A stretch of DNA of 64,000 nt from Ruminiclostridium hungatei (GTDB taxonomy: Bacteria; Bacillota; Clostridia; Acetivibrionales; DSM-1351). The translations under genes and the position numbers were made by a program. The DNA lies in the NCBI RefSeq assembly GCF_002051585.1, contig NZ_MZGX01000006.1, positions 148,386-212,385 of the forward strand, written 5' to 3'. Position 1 is the first letter of the stretch, and each line of letters begins with the position of its first letter. The notes under the pieces were generated by a model. It searched no databases, was not told the origin of the DNA, and was given only the letters and a program-made list of their open reading frames with translations. Shown piece by piece: positions 17,019-25,298 of the stretch.

Positions 17019-20000
17019 ATGCTGCGAAAAGGATCAAAAACCATCGCTCTTCTGTGTATCATATCAGTATTCATTTTCTGCAGTATACAAATTTTTTCCG
17101 AAGGAGTAGTTACTCCTATAAAAGGGGGCAAGGTAGCCGTGGACTACCTGGAACCGGATGCGTACTCCCAGAAAAGGCTGTCCGAAGGCAAGGCCATGTT
17201 TGATGCAAAATGTGCCATTTGTCACACTGACAGCGGGAGAGACCTGGTCTATTTCGGTGATCCGGATTTTAACTCTTCAAGGGTTATAGGAAGCACCAAA
17301 AAATTTGCAGGTGCAGCCAGTGATCCGGAAATTGGAGAAAAGGTTTACGAGTATCTCAGGTACAACAATGACGGTCCTTTTATGAGTCAGAACGACCCAT
17401 TTTTACAGCCAGGTCCTCTAAGTCTGGAGCCAGGCGAAGGGAATCCCGTCCTTTCAAAGGATGAAGATTTCTGGGGGGCTTTGACCGGACACAGGGTTCC
17501 CACCCCGGATGACGTAAATCTGGAAAAAATCTGGAACTCATATGACATGAAAAATGTTGTTCTTCCCTACAGTATCGCAAGCTGGTCGGAATTTATGCCT
17601 CATGAGGTTCCTCTTAAGGCTGCCGTAACAGAAGTCAGAAACCTTTTCAATCAACAGAGGTACAACCTGAGCAATCTGCCGCTGGCCGACAAGGGACTGG
17701 GCCGGTATTTCGGCTATGCCGCCAACAGCATATACAACAAATATCAATTTACAAGTCACGACTATACAAAAGCAGATCATTCAAAAGACTTTCTTGAAGC
17801 GGTTAACAGTACTTCACTGCTGACCTGGCTGTCTGTCCTGGATTTTGAATACGGGCTTCCGCAGCGTGTCAACAATAAGTGGAACGGAGAATGGGCCTGG
17901 GGTGTGAACGAAAACACCATACTATGGGGACCCGGCTCTAATCTGGACAATCTGAATACCTACGGAATAAATGCAGATGAAGGTATAAACTCCAGGGAAG
18001 CTTTCAGGAACAAATGGACCCAGTATTCCACCATGTTTGTGACTGGTAAGAACGGAGTATTTACTCCAAATACATATTTTTACTATGCCACCATGCCGTG
18101 GGGCTGCAAGACCTATGACTCGGGCCTGTTTGGAGGCAAGAATGTCCAGACGCTTACCGGACTCAAAGGGTTTGCAGAATTGTGGAACCACTCCAAGACC
18201 TATACAGCGGCATCATATACGGGCACATCCTCCATACCCAACTATGGAGATACCACCAGAAGATACCTGCTGGATGTAACCTGGCCGTATGAAGGCTTTA
18301 TGAATTACAGCGGGAACAAGCAGGCGGCTTTGAACGCCTTCCTTGAACTCATCTACAGACAGTGGACTGCTTCCATCGGCGCACCTAACGCAAACCTGCG
18401 GGACCCTTACAGTGACGCCTACAATCTGCCCACAGGAAACAAGGATTCTGAAAGATACAACTTCCTCATATTCTCATACAACAGCCTGCAGAGCGTCATG
18501 ACAGCAACCCAGAAGGATTTTGTCAAAGCCTATATCAGGCGGATTTATCCAACAAACCCGTCAGGTTATCAGAAGCCTTTTACGGCCTATAACTGGAACC
18601 TCGTAGACCCCGCTCCTCAAAAGCCTGTAATACTGCCTTTTGGCTCTGACACGGCAGTTGCTGATAAGCCTTATGTTTTAAGAATAATAAGGGCCCAGGC
18701 AAATGACGGTGATATAGAAATAACTGCCTCAAACCTTCCTGCCGGTGCAAAGCTGGTTAAAACAAAGGGAAAATGGGCAGCCAACGACTATGAATACTCA
18801 ATCAGTTGGACACCCACAAAGGACCAGGCAGGAAAAGCCTATACCATCAATCTTACAGGCACCAGCAGCATGGGTACTTCCAGTACCACTGCCCAAATAA
18901 ATGTATTGTCGGCAGAAAGTCCCGTAGTGCTTGAGGATATACCAGCCTATTCTGTTTATGCAGGTCAGGAACTGTCCTTCCCTCTTACCGTGCAGAATTA
19001 TTATGCTGAAAATCTTCTTTACTCAATGGAAGGAAGCTTTGGAAAGGTAATCAACAATACCTGGAATACCGCAGGCATTTACACGGTAAAGCCGGAAAAG
19101 TCAGATGTAGGCGTTCATACAGTTACGTTTACAGTTAAGGACAGGTTTGGTAATATTTCAAGCAAGAGTGCAAAAATAACCGTTATTGCCAATAGCGTTC
19201 CGGATGCACAGATTACTCCGGACGGTTCAGGTCCCGGAAAGAACAAGAATATATACAGGGTTAAGGCAGGTGATACATTGAGGCTTTCCATAAACGCCTC
19301 CGACCCTGACGGGGACAAGGTTGAAATATCCAAGAATGCCGAGTTCCCAGGACTTATAAATAGTAATGTATATACTTATACCGTTGAGGATGATATGGCT
19401 AAAAACTTCCCCGGTCCCAATGTACTGACCTTTACCATAAAGGACCTGGCTTCCGGCTCCACCTCATCCTCTCCCAAATACAAGGGAGGCATAACCAAAA
19501 AGGTACTGCTGGTATACTTTGAACCCCGGGATGCAAGCTCAAACCACACGCCCTGGGCTCAGGCAGGCAATCCGCAGACCGTGAACTCCGGTCAGACAGT
19601 CACACTGGACGGAACCGGCTCGGATGATACCGATAAGGACACCATTAAATACCAGTGGAGCCAGGTGGGCGTAACAACAGTCCAGCTATCCGACACCACA
19701 AGTCCAAAGCCTGTATTTACCGCCCCCAAGGTTACTTCTGCAACCATACTTAAATTCTACCTTACGGTAAAAGATCCAGGAGGACTCAGTGACACAGGTG
19801 TAGTGAGAATCCAGGTTAATCCTGCGGCAGCATTCCTGCCAGGAGATATTGACGGCAACGGGGATATTGATGCAATTGACTATGCCCTGCTTAAAAAGCA
19901 TCTGCTGGGTACAGGCGAGGGCACACTCACGCCGGAGCAGGTCCAAAGGGCGGATGTTGACGGAGATGGCTCCTTAAGTGCCCTTGATCTTGCCTATTTG

Positions 20001-20045
20001 AAGCAATACCTCCTTGGAAAAATAGGCAGTTTCCCGGCGGATTAG
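17019..20045 (+). CDS. Secreted c-type cytochrome with dockerin (cellulosomal cytochrome)
   Basis: 1008 residues. An N-terminal hydrophobic export segment (8-27) is followed by a class I cytochrome-like domain with one haem-c motif CAICH (65-69, in SEGKAMFDAKCAICHTDSG), with Met122 a possible sixth ligand. A region at about 135-560 matches no family I can name. Three to four Ig/cadherin/PKD-like beta domains lie at about 560-940 (SDPDGD, TLDGTGSDDTDKD), then a C-terminal dockerin at about 945-1003 (PGDIDGNGDIDAIDYALLKK and DVDGDGSLSALDLAYLKQY). AAGGAGGT is 8 bases upstream of the ATG, 15 bases after the CcmF-like gene. The inferred role is electron transfer or redox catalysis on the cellulosome. 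Type I dockerins with haem c are not something I know as an established class. Confidence 0.85.
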   Translation: MLRKGSKTIALLCIISVFIFCSIQIFSEGVVTPIKGGKVAVDYLEPDAYSQKRLSEGKAMFDAKCAICHTDSGRDLVYFGDPDFNSSRVIGSTKKFAGAASDPEIGEKVYEYLRYNNDGPFMSQNDPFLQPGPLSLEPGEGNPVLSKDEDFWGALTGHRVPTPDDVNLEKIWNSYDMKNVVLPYSIASWSEFMPHEVPLKAAVTEVRNLFNQQRYNLSNLPLADKGLGRYFGYAANSIYNKYQFTSHDYTKADHSKDFLEAVNSTSLLTWLSVLDFEYGLPQRVNNKWNGEWAWGVNENTILWGPGSNLDNLNTYGINADEGINSREAFRNKWTQYSTMFVTGKNGVFTPNTYFYYATMPWGCKTYDSGLFGGKNVQTLTGLKGFAELWNHSKTYTAASYTGTSSIPNYGDTTRRYLLDVTWPYEGFMNYSGNKQAALNAFLELIYRQWTASIGAPNANLRDPYSDAYNLPTGNKDSERYNFLIFSYNSLQSVMTATQKDFVKAYIRRIYPTNPSGYQKPFTAYNWNLVDPAPQKPVILPFGSDTAVADKPYVLRIIRAQANDGDIEITASNLPAGAKLVKTKGKWAANDYEYSISWTPTKDQAGKAYTINLTGTSSMGTSSTTAQINVLSAESPVVLEDIPAYSVYAGQELSFPLTVQNYYAENLLYSMEGSFGKVINNTWNTAGIYTVKPEKSDVGVHTVTFTVKDRFGNISSKSAKITVIANSVPDAQITPDGSGPGKNKNIYRVKAGDTLRLSINASDPDGDKVEISKNAEFPGLINSNVYTYTVEDDMAKNFPGPNVLTFTIKDLASGSTSSSPKYKGGITKKVLLVYFEPRDASSNHTPWAQAGNPQTVNSGQTVTLDGTGSDDTDKDTIKYQWSQVGVTTVQLSDTTSPKPVFTAPKVTSATILKFYLTVKDPGGLSDTGVVRIQVNPAAAFLPGDIDGNGDIDAIDYALLKKHLLGTGEGTLTPEQVQRADVDGDGSLSALDLAYLKQYLLGKIGSFPAD

Positions 20046-20110
20046 TCCCGGCCGCCGGCTTAAGGTTTCTGATGTAATATATTACACCTTGAAATCTCAA
20101 AAATAACCAT

Positions 20111-20163
20111 TAAAAAAGGGAGTACCGCAAAACTACTGAAAAGTAGTGCGCCATACTCCCTTA
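20111..20163 (-). terminator. Terminator after the GH9 gene
   Basis: AGGGAGTA and TACTCCCT form the outer stem, with an inner ACTAC/GTAGT hairpin. On the minus strand a run of six T follows, and the structure lies 20 bases past the GH9 stop. The cytochrome gene ends convergently 66 bases to its left. Confidence 0.8.
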
Positions 20164-20182
20164 TCAAATATGCAAAAACAGA

Positions 20183-22198
20183 TTATTTTACCGGCAGTCT
20201 TTCAATCTGGCCCAAGAGATATTTCTTTAATATTGCCAGGTCCATAGCGTCCACATTGGAGTCAAGATATACATCCGCCAGCTTCAGGCCATCCTTTCCG
20301 GGGAAGGTGCTTACCTGCCCTATGAGGAAGCCCTTAAGCAGTGCATAGTCAATGGAATCCACAACGCTGTCTCCATTGACATCTCCATAGATCCCTTCGG
20401 CAGTTGAAGTCCCGCCTGCAAACCCCGCCAAGGCATATATCAAAGCCGCATTCCAGTTGATTGCAACCTCATTTGTCCTGTAATCCTCCTGATTATCAAC
20501 CCAATCCTTTGCACCCGGCCAGCCGCCACCAATGAGGTATCCGGGCCAGGGCTCGGCAAGGGAGTCTCCTCCCGACGGCCTGTGATGAGGACTTTTGGGC
20601 GGATTCAAGCCCACTCCCGTTATAAAGGAACGGTCATAATAGTTCCTGCCCAAGAGAAAGCCTATGGCATCAAGAGAGGCGTCGATATAATCAGCTTTGG
20701 GCGACAGCTTGTTTGCAATCTGCAGAACCATGGTCTGTCTCGCCACAGTACCGTTGCAGCCCCAGTAATAGGTTGTTCCCAAAGTCCTGCCATAGCCATG
20801 GCTGTCAGCAGTGCTCACTATACTGTCGGCAGCGCTCAGCAAGGCACTTTTTATAGAATTATAAAGTGTCTGATTTTTTCCGGTCCTGTTTGAAAGCAGG
20901 TATGTAAACATACCCAGATTTTTGACATTGTCCCAGTCAAAATCCACATCAATTTTTTTTGTAAAGGTTTCCGCCCTGGCTTCAAAATCACTGAGATAGC
21001 TGCTGTCTCCGGTGGTTTCCCACATCTCGGCAGCCGCCCACAGCCTGTCGTCGGGATCAGTGGTGTCATACCCTCCTGTAGAGTATCCGCTTTGGTTGGG
21101 ATTTGTATTATTGGGGTTAGCCTTTAAAAATGCATAGCTGATTTTTGCAGCATTCAGACATTTATCCGCATAGGCTGCATCATACGGCCTGAAGGCTCTG
21201 GAGGCCATTGCCAGCATGGCGACAAAATCTGCCGTTGCAGGGCTTCCCCAGGGGGTGAAGAACCTGTCGGCGGTTTCCTGCTCCGGCAATATAAAACCTC
21301 CGAAATTTTTGGTGGTAAGTTTATGACTAACCTTGCCGCTGCCATCCGGGTACTGCATGGTCAGCAGCCAATCGGTTTCATACTTGATTTCATCCAGAAA
21401 ATCCGGCATGGAATTGGTATTTTCCGGCATGGTTAGCTGAATATTTTCAATCTTGTCCTTGAATTGCTCCCAGGCAAAAAGCATGGAGCCTACAGTGATT
21501 CCCGCATTGACAACATACTTGTTGTAGTCTCCTGCATCATGCCAACCCTTTAGGCCATCCTTGACAGTGTGCTGGCCTGTTATTGAGTCCAGAAAAGCGT
21601 CCCTTGTATGGCATGCTCCATGGGCATAGGTTTTTCCGTTATAGGTTGCCGACACTGCAGTACCGCAGCGTGCCAGGTACATGGCAAGCATGGAGGCCTT
21701 GTATGGCTCCAGATATATATCCTTTGCTATTTTAAAGACCGTACTCTTTCCAATGCCCGGGACTATAAGAAGGTAGGAGCCCTCCTGTGAAACCGGTGTG
21801 AAATCCACTATATTCACCTGTTCACCGGTATCGGCATTATTCATTGAAGTTGGCTTGCCCGAGTACACCACCTCGCCATTTTCCCTTACGATATAAAACT
21901 CTGAGCAACTGCCGGCGATTGTGGCCTTTTTGACCTGATCCGGTATAAAACCGAGAGAATTTATTCTGATTCTTGTATCGAACTGATAGTTGCCCGGCTG
22001 TATGCTCTCGGCATAAACACCTGCCCCCGGAAATGCCGGAACGATTAACAGCAATGCCACCGTGGCTGCACACAGAATCCAACTGACGGCTTTCATAAGG
22101 TTTTTACTTTTCAATATGCTCCTGTTTTTGCCTGTAGTTTTACCTGTGCTTCTGATTGAGCTTTTGATTAAGCTTTTGATTGAACTTTCAAATTTCAT
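20183..22198 (-). CDS. Cellulosomal GH9 cellulase (Ig-GH9-dockerin)
   Basis: 671 residues. A long basic N-region (34 residues) precedes the signal-peptide core at 36-63. An Ig-like CelD_N domain covers about 70-160 and the GH9 (alpha/alpha)6 domain about 165-595, with catalytic-base Asp221 and Asp224 in WHDAGDYNKY, HHRPSGGDS, and the acid Glu577 in NEVAINWNAAL. A dockerin occupies about 602-668 (GDVNGDSVVDSIDYALLKGF and VYLDSNVDAMDLAILKKY). The Ig-GH9 order is that of theme-D endoglucanases/cellobiohydrolases. The first ATG is used because AGGAGG lies 10 bases upstream; an internal Met35 would give a normal-length signal but has no site. The second dockerin loop lacks the usual Asn/Gly pattern (YLDSNVD). 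Confidence 0.9.
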   Translation of the reverse strand: MKFESSIKSLIKSSIRSTGKTTGKNRSILKSKNLMKAVSWILCAATVALLLIVPAFPGAGVYAESIQPGNYQFDTRIRINSLGFIPDQVKKATIAGSCSEFYIVRENGEVVYSGKPTSMNNADTGEQVNIVDFTPVSQEGSYLLIVPGIGKSTVFKIAKDIYLEPYKASMLAMYLARCGTAVSATYNGKTYAHGACHTRDAFLDSITGQHTVKDGLKGWHDAGDYNKYVVNAGITVGSMLFAWEQFKDKIENIQLTMPENTNSMPDFLDEIKYETDWLLTMQYPDGSGKVSHKLTTKNFGGFILPEQETADRFFTPWGSPATADFVAMLAMASRAFRPYDAAYADKCLNAAKISYAFLKANPNNTNPNQSGYSTGGYDTTDPDDRLWAAAEMWETTGDSSYLSDFEARAETFTKKIDVDFDWDNVKNLGMFTYLLSNRTGKNQTLYNSIKSALLSAADSIVSTADSHGYGRTLGTTYYWGCNGTVARQTMVLQIANKLSPKADYIDASLDAIGFLLGRNYYDRSFITGVGLNPPKSPHHRPSGGDSLAEPWPGYLIGGGWPGAKDWVDNQEDYRTNEVAINWNAALIYALAGFAGGTSTAEGIYGDVNGDSVVDSIDYALLKGFLIGQVSTFPGKDGLKLADVYLDSNVDAMDLAILKKYLLGQIERLPVK

Positions 22199-22729
22199 TC
22201 ACCTGTATCCTCCTGTTCTGAATTGATATTACACTTAAGCAGACTCTTTTTTATCCGGCGAACAAAGCGCCTGTATCCGCATCCCCCCTTCAAGCCAAAG
22301 GCGCCCTTTACCAGCCTTGCTCCAACGGCACAACAGCTTGTCATGTCATTTTCGGAAAAAGGAAGATATTTGTGCCCCCGGCAGGTTGTAACATCAGATG
22401 GCAGTGAGTCAGCTCTGAATAATCAGAAATTTCAGGCAGGATGAATGAAGGTTATATTTCATAATTAAAAATAATTTTTGCAGCAAAGTTCTGAATAGTT
22501 TATATTATACCAAATTTTGTATTATTTTCAACATTGTTGTAGCGTATTGCCGGATAGCTCCGGTATAAGGCCCATAAAGGCAATGACAGCATAAAAAAAG
22601 CAAGCAACTGCTGCTTTTGATTTTTTCCTTTTATTTCATGTATCTGCATAAAATGAAGGTATCAAAATGCGCATTGCCTGCACAGTCAATTACTATGGGC
22701 TGAAAGCAGCTAGTAATACCTGTAAAATA
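22199..22729. other. Intergenic region between GH9 and radical SAM genes
   Basis: No convincing gene in 530 bases. The part next to GH9 (22230-22440) is its likely leader and GC-richer; on the minus strand GCGCCT and AGGCGC can pair around a 26-base loop near 22255-22300. Nothing matches a riboswitch I know. The radical SAM terminator lies at 22590-22618. Confidence 0.35.
22588..22618 (-). terminator. Probable terminator downstream of the radical SAM gene
   Basis: On the minus strand AAAAGCA and TGCTTTT pair around GCAGTTGCT and run into a tract of eight T. It lies about 110 bases past the radical SAM stop codon. Confidence 0.55.
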
Positions 22730-24151
22730 TCAGCTCTCCCTGTCAATCCTGTATCCGGCGCAGCAGCAGCCTCCGCAATTTACACAGCAGCCCGTATCAC
22801 TGGAAGCAGTCTCTTGCCCCTGCCACAGGCTTTCGGCAGTCACCGCCCAGTTTTCGGCTGCTTCTTTGCATTTTTCCGCCAGATCCGCAACCTGCTCGGG
22901 ATCCCTCATATCCGTGGATACTGCTCCCGACCGTTCTACCATTTCAACCAGCCTCTGGGGATTATCCAGCAGCGGACAGGGTCTTAAATGATTTTCATTG
23001 AAGGGCTGGTTTTTGTAATATTCCATAAACAGAGGCGATTTTAATGCCTCCAGCAAGGTTTTGTCCCTGATATTTGAATCCGAGTAGTGAATGAAGGCAC
23101 AGGGCTCTATATCTCCGTTTGCATTGATGTGGACATAGTAGCGTCCTCCTGCTACACAGCCGCCTATATATTCTCCGTCATTCCAGAAGTCCAGTGTAAA
23201 AATGGGCTTGGTATTTCTGAAGCTTCGTATCCGGCGGTACATGAATTCCCGCTGTTCCGCAGTGACCATCAGTTCGGTGGGCGCTCCGGAGCCTATGGGC
23301 ATATAGGTAAAGAACCATGCAAACTTAGCTCCCTGGGAGATCATCTCGTCAAAATATTCTTCACTTCCTACTGTTTCCGTATTTTCACGGGTATAGCAGC
23401 AGGATATTCCAAACAGGAGCTTATTGCGCTTAAGTATTTTCATGGCTTCCGTAACGGAGTTATATACCCCTGTACCTCTCCTTGCATCGGTATCCTTTTC
23501 AAAGCCTTCAATACTGATGGCAGGTATGAAATTTTTAACTCTGAGCATTTCTTCTGCAAATGCTTCGTCAATCAGTGTCCCGTTTGTAAAGGCCAAAAAC
23601 AGGCAGTCGCTGTTTTTCTCACATAAACGGATGATATCCTTTTTTCTTACCAGCGGCTCTCCACCTGAGAACAAAAAAGTATATATACCCATTTCCTTAG
23701 CCTGGAGGATAATATCGTTCATCTGCTCATAACTCATCTGAAGTCCGTTTTTATATTCGGCCGCCCAGCAGCCGATGCAGCTAAGATTACATGCTGAGGT
23801 GGGGTCCATCAGGACTGTCCATGGAATATTGCAGTTGTTTTCCGCTTTGGTTTTGTCCTGCCTGGGGCTTCCGATGAGGGTTGAATTTATCACCAGGTTT
23901 TCAAATACTCTTCTGCGCACTCCTTTATCTATATCTGACCACAGGCTTCTGGTCAATATGCTCCAATTACTCTGCTTATCCTCAATAGCGCTCCTGAAGG
24001 TTTTGACCTGGCGCTTGACACTTCCGGCTTTGTCAAATCTCTCTATCCACTTTAAAACAGCAGGTATGCTCTCCTCAGGATCTCTTTCCATGTACCTGAG
24101 AACCCTTCTGGCAAAGAAGATTTTGAAAAAGCTTTTTATTTTTTCCCACAT
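22730..24151 (-). CDS. Radical SAM protein with Cys-rich C-terminal tail
   Basis: 473 residues. The radical SAM cluster motif is CNLSCIGC (Cys121, Cys125, Cys128), followed by the GGEP motif (FLFSGGEPLVRKKD). A C-terminal extension has further cysteines in a SPASM-like region (GGCVAGGRYYVHINANGDIE then PCAFIHYSD, and RPCPLLDNP). The protein ends in an unusual Cys-rich tail, TGCCVNCGGCCCAGYRID, with seven Cys in ten residues. An N-terminal domain of about 100 residues is unassigned. SPASM-type enzymes modify peptides or proteins or handle extra iron-sulphur clusters; no precursor peptide gene is seen within 500 bases on either side. Substrate unknown. Confidence 0.8.
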   Translation of the reverse strand: MWEKIKSFFKIFFARRVLRYMERDPEESIPAVLKWIERFDKAGSVKRQVKTFRSAIEDKQSNWSILTRSLWSDIDKGVRRRVFENLVINSTLIGSPRQDKTKAENNCNIPWTVLMDPTSACNLSCIGCWAAEYKNGLQMSYEQMNDIILQAKEMGIYTFLFSGGEPLVRKKDIIRLCEKNSDCLFLAFTNGTLIDEAFAEEMLRVKNFIPAISIEGFEKDTDARRGTGVYNSVTEAMKILKRNKLLFGISCCYTRENTETVGSEEYFDEMISQGAKFAWFFTYMPIGSGAPTELMVTAEQREFMYRRIRSFRNTKPIFTLDFWNDGEYIGGCVAGGRYYVHINANGDIEPCAFIHYSDSNIRDKTLLEALKSPLFMEYYKNQPFNENHLRPCPLLDNPQRLVEMVERSGAVSTDMRDPEQVADLAEKCKEAAENWAVTAESLWQGQETASSDTGCCVNCGGCCCAGYRIDRES

Positions 24152-24336
24152 AGATGCTATACCTCCAAAGACATATCAATTTATCATATGCAGGGGATTT
24201 ACGCTGCGTCACAATTTTTTCCAAAACCTTTTCCGGTGTATAGCCCATTGTTTTCCATAATGTATCATTATTGCACCCTGTGAACGCTCAGGGCATATTA
24301 TGAATATTATGGAATAATATGCAGGAGTGTGCTGAT

Positions 24337-24750
24337 ATGAAGTATTTAAAACTGCTGATTTTATTTGCAATAGGAGGATTTTTCTACTATTTTCTGGAGC
24401 GGATGTACAATGGGTATTCCGCCTGGCCTATGGTAATAGTAGGAGGTACCTGCTTCGTGCTTATAGGTCTGATAAATGAATTGTTCACCTGGACAATACC
24501 CCTGTGGCTGCAAGGCATTATTTCATCGGTTATTGTTACGGCGGTGGAACTTGTAAGCGGCTTGATCCTGAATGTATGGCTGAAGCTGAATATATGGGAT
24601 TACAGCAGCTTACCGTTGAATTTCCATGGACAGATATGTCTTTACTATGCAATACTATGGATTTTCATCAGCCTTGGAGCAATAATATTTGATGATTGGC
24701 TCAGGTATTGGCTGTTTGAAGAGGAAAAGCCCAAATACAAGCTGTTTTGA
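24337..24750 (+). CDS. Multi-pass membrane protein, putative ABC-transporter type IV (PF06541-like)
   Basis: 137 residues with four predicted helices. The pattern (FYYFLERMYNGYSAW near the start, GLILNVWLKLNIWDYS, then LYYAILWIFISLGAI) resembles the small membrane proteins grouped as putative ABC-transporter type IV permeases. No ATPase is nearby, so the name is nominal and the function is unknown. The start at 24337 is preferred because CAGGAG lies 9 bases upstream; an ATG at 24319 overlaps that site. Confidence 0.65.
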   Translation: MKYLKLLILFAIGGFFYYFLERMYNGYSAWPMVIVGGTCFVLIGLINELFTWTIPLWLQGIISSVIVTAVELVSGLILNVWLKLNIWDYSSLPLNFHGQICLYYAILWIFISLGAIIFDDWLRYWLFEEEKPKYKLF

Positions 24751-24787
24751 GGCAGCAGGATATCTGGTGTCAGGTATAAGCAGAAAA

Positions 24788-24831
24788 CAAGAGCATCCCC
24801 GGCTGTTTTCACACAGTTACGGATGCTCTTG
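24788..24831. terminator. Hairpin terminator between convergent small genes
   Basis: CAAGAGCATCC (24788-24798) pairs perfectly with 24821-24831. On the minus strand TTTTC follows. It lies between the plus-strand membrane-protein gene and the minus-strand 62-residue gene, and probably serves the latter. Confidence 0.7.
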
Positions 24832-24873
24832 GACTTTGGGCCTTATGGGCTCCGGCCTTGCCTTTTACGGATT

Positions 24874-25062
24874 TTATTTGATGTCAATATTCAAATCGGC
24901 ACTTTTTCCCTTTTCCGCAAGCTTGCCCTCCAGCAATTTTTTTGCTATATATACAGCTCCTCCAGTACCAAGAGTAGTTGCGCTGCCGATAAGGCAGCCT
25001 TTGGCAACATCACTTTTTTGAACCAGCTTGCCCAAATCCAGCGCTATTTTTAATAAATTCAT
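24874..25062 (-). CDS. Small hypothetical protein (62 residues)
   Basis: A short protein with a good ribosome-binding site (GGAGGG, 8 bases before the ATG) and its own terminator, so it is likely real. Residues 20-40 (AKGCLIGSATTLGTGGAVYI) are Gly-rich and mildly hydrophobic, like a short membrane-inserting hairpin; the ends are charged. I recognise no family. Confidence 0.6.
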   Translation of the reverse strand: MNLLKIALDLGKLVQKSDVAKGCLIGSATTLGTGGAVYIAKKLLEGKLAEKGKSADLNIDIK

Positions 25063-25160
25063 TTTCTTACCCTCCAGATTAATATAATTATTATATTATA
25101 TTAATCTACAGCTAAATCAGTGAGCAAAAATGTAAAATGACGGATAAGTAGTGCATAAAC

Positions 25161-25193
25161 AATTTAGGCCCCGTGGTCCACGGAGCCTAAATT
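25161..25193 (-). terminator. Probable terminator of the guanidine operon
   Basis: AATTTAGGC and GCCTAAATT pair, enclosing CCGTGG/CCACGG, a near-perfect 33-base hairpin about 105 bases past the allophanate hydrolase stop. The T-tract after it on the minus strand is weak, so efficiency is uncertain. Confidence 0.55.
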
Positions 25194-25298
25194 AAATAAT
25201 ATAAATATAAAGGAAGATAAAACGTCAATCGAAATTGACTTTATGAAAAAGAATATGCTTTTATAATAGACCGGTTATGTTAATAAAAATTGTTGTTT

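Noticed and set aside
22223..22444. 73-codon frame in the GH9 leader region
   Set aside because: No ribosome-binding site and biased, Pro-rich nonsense translation.
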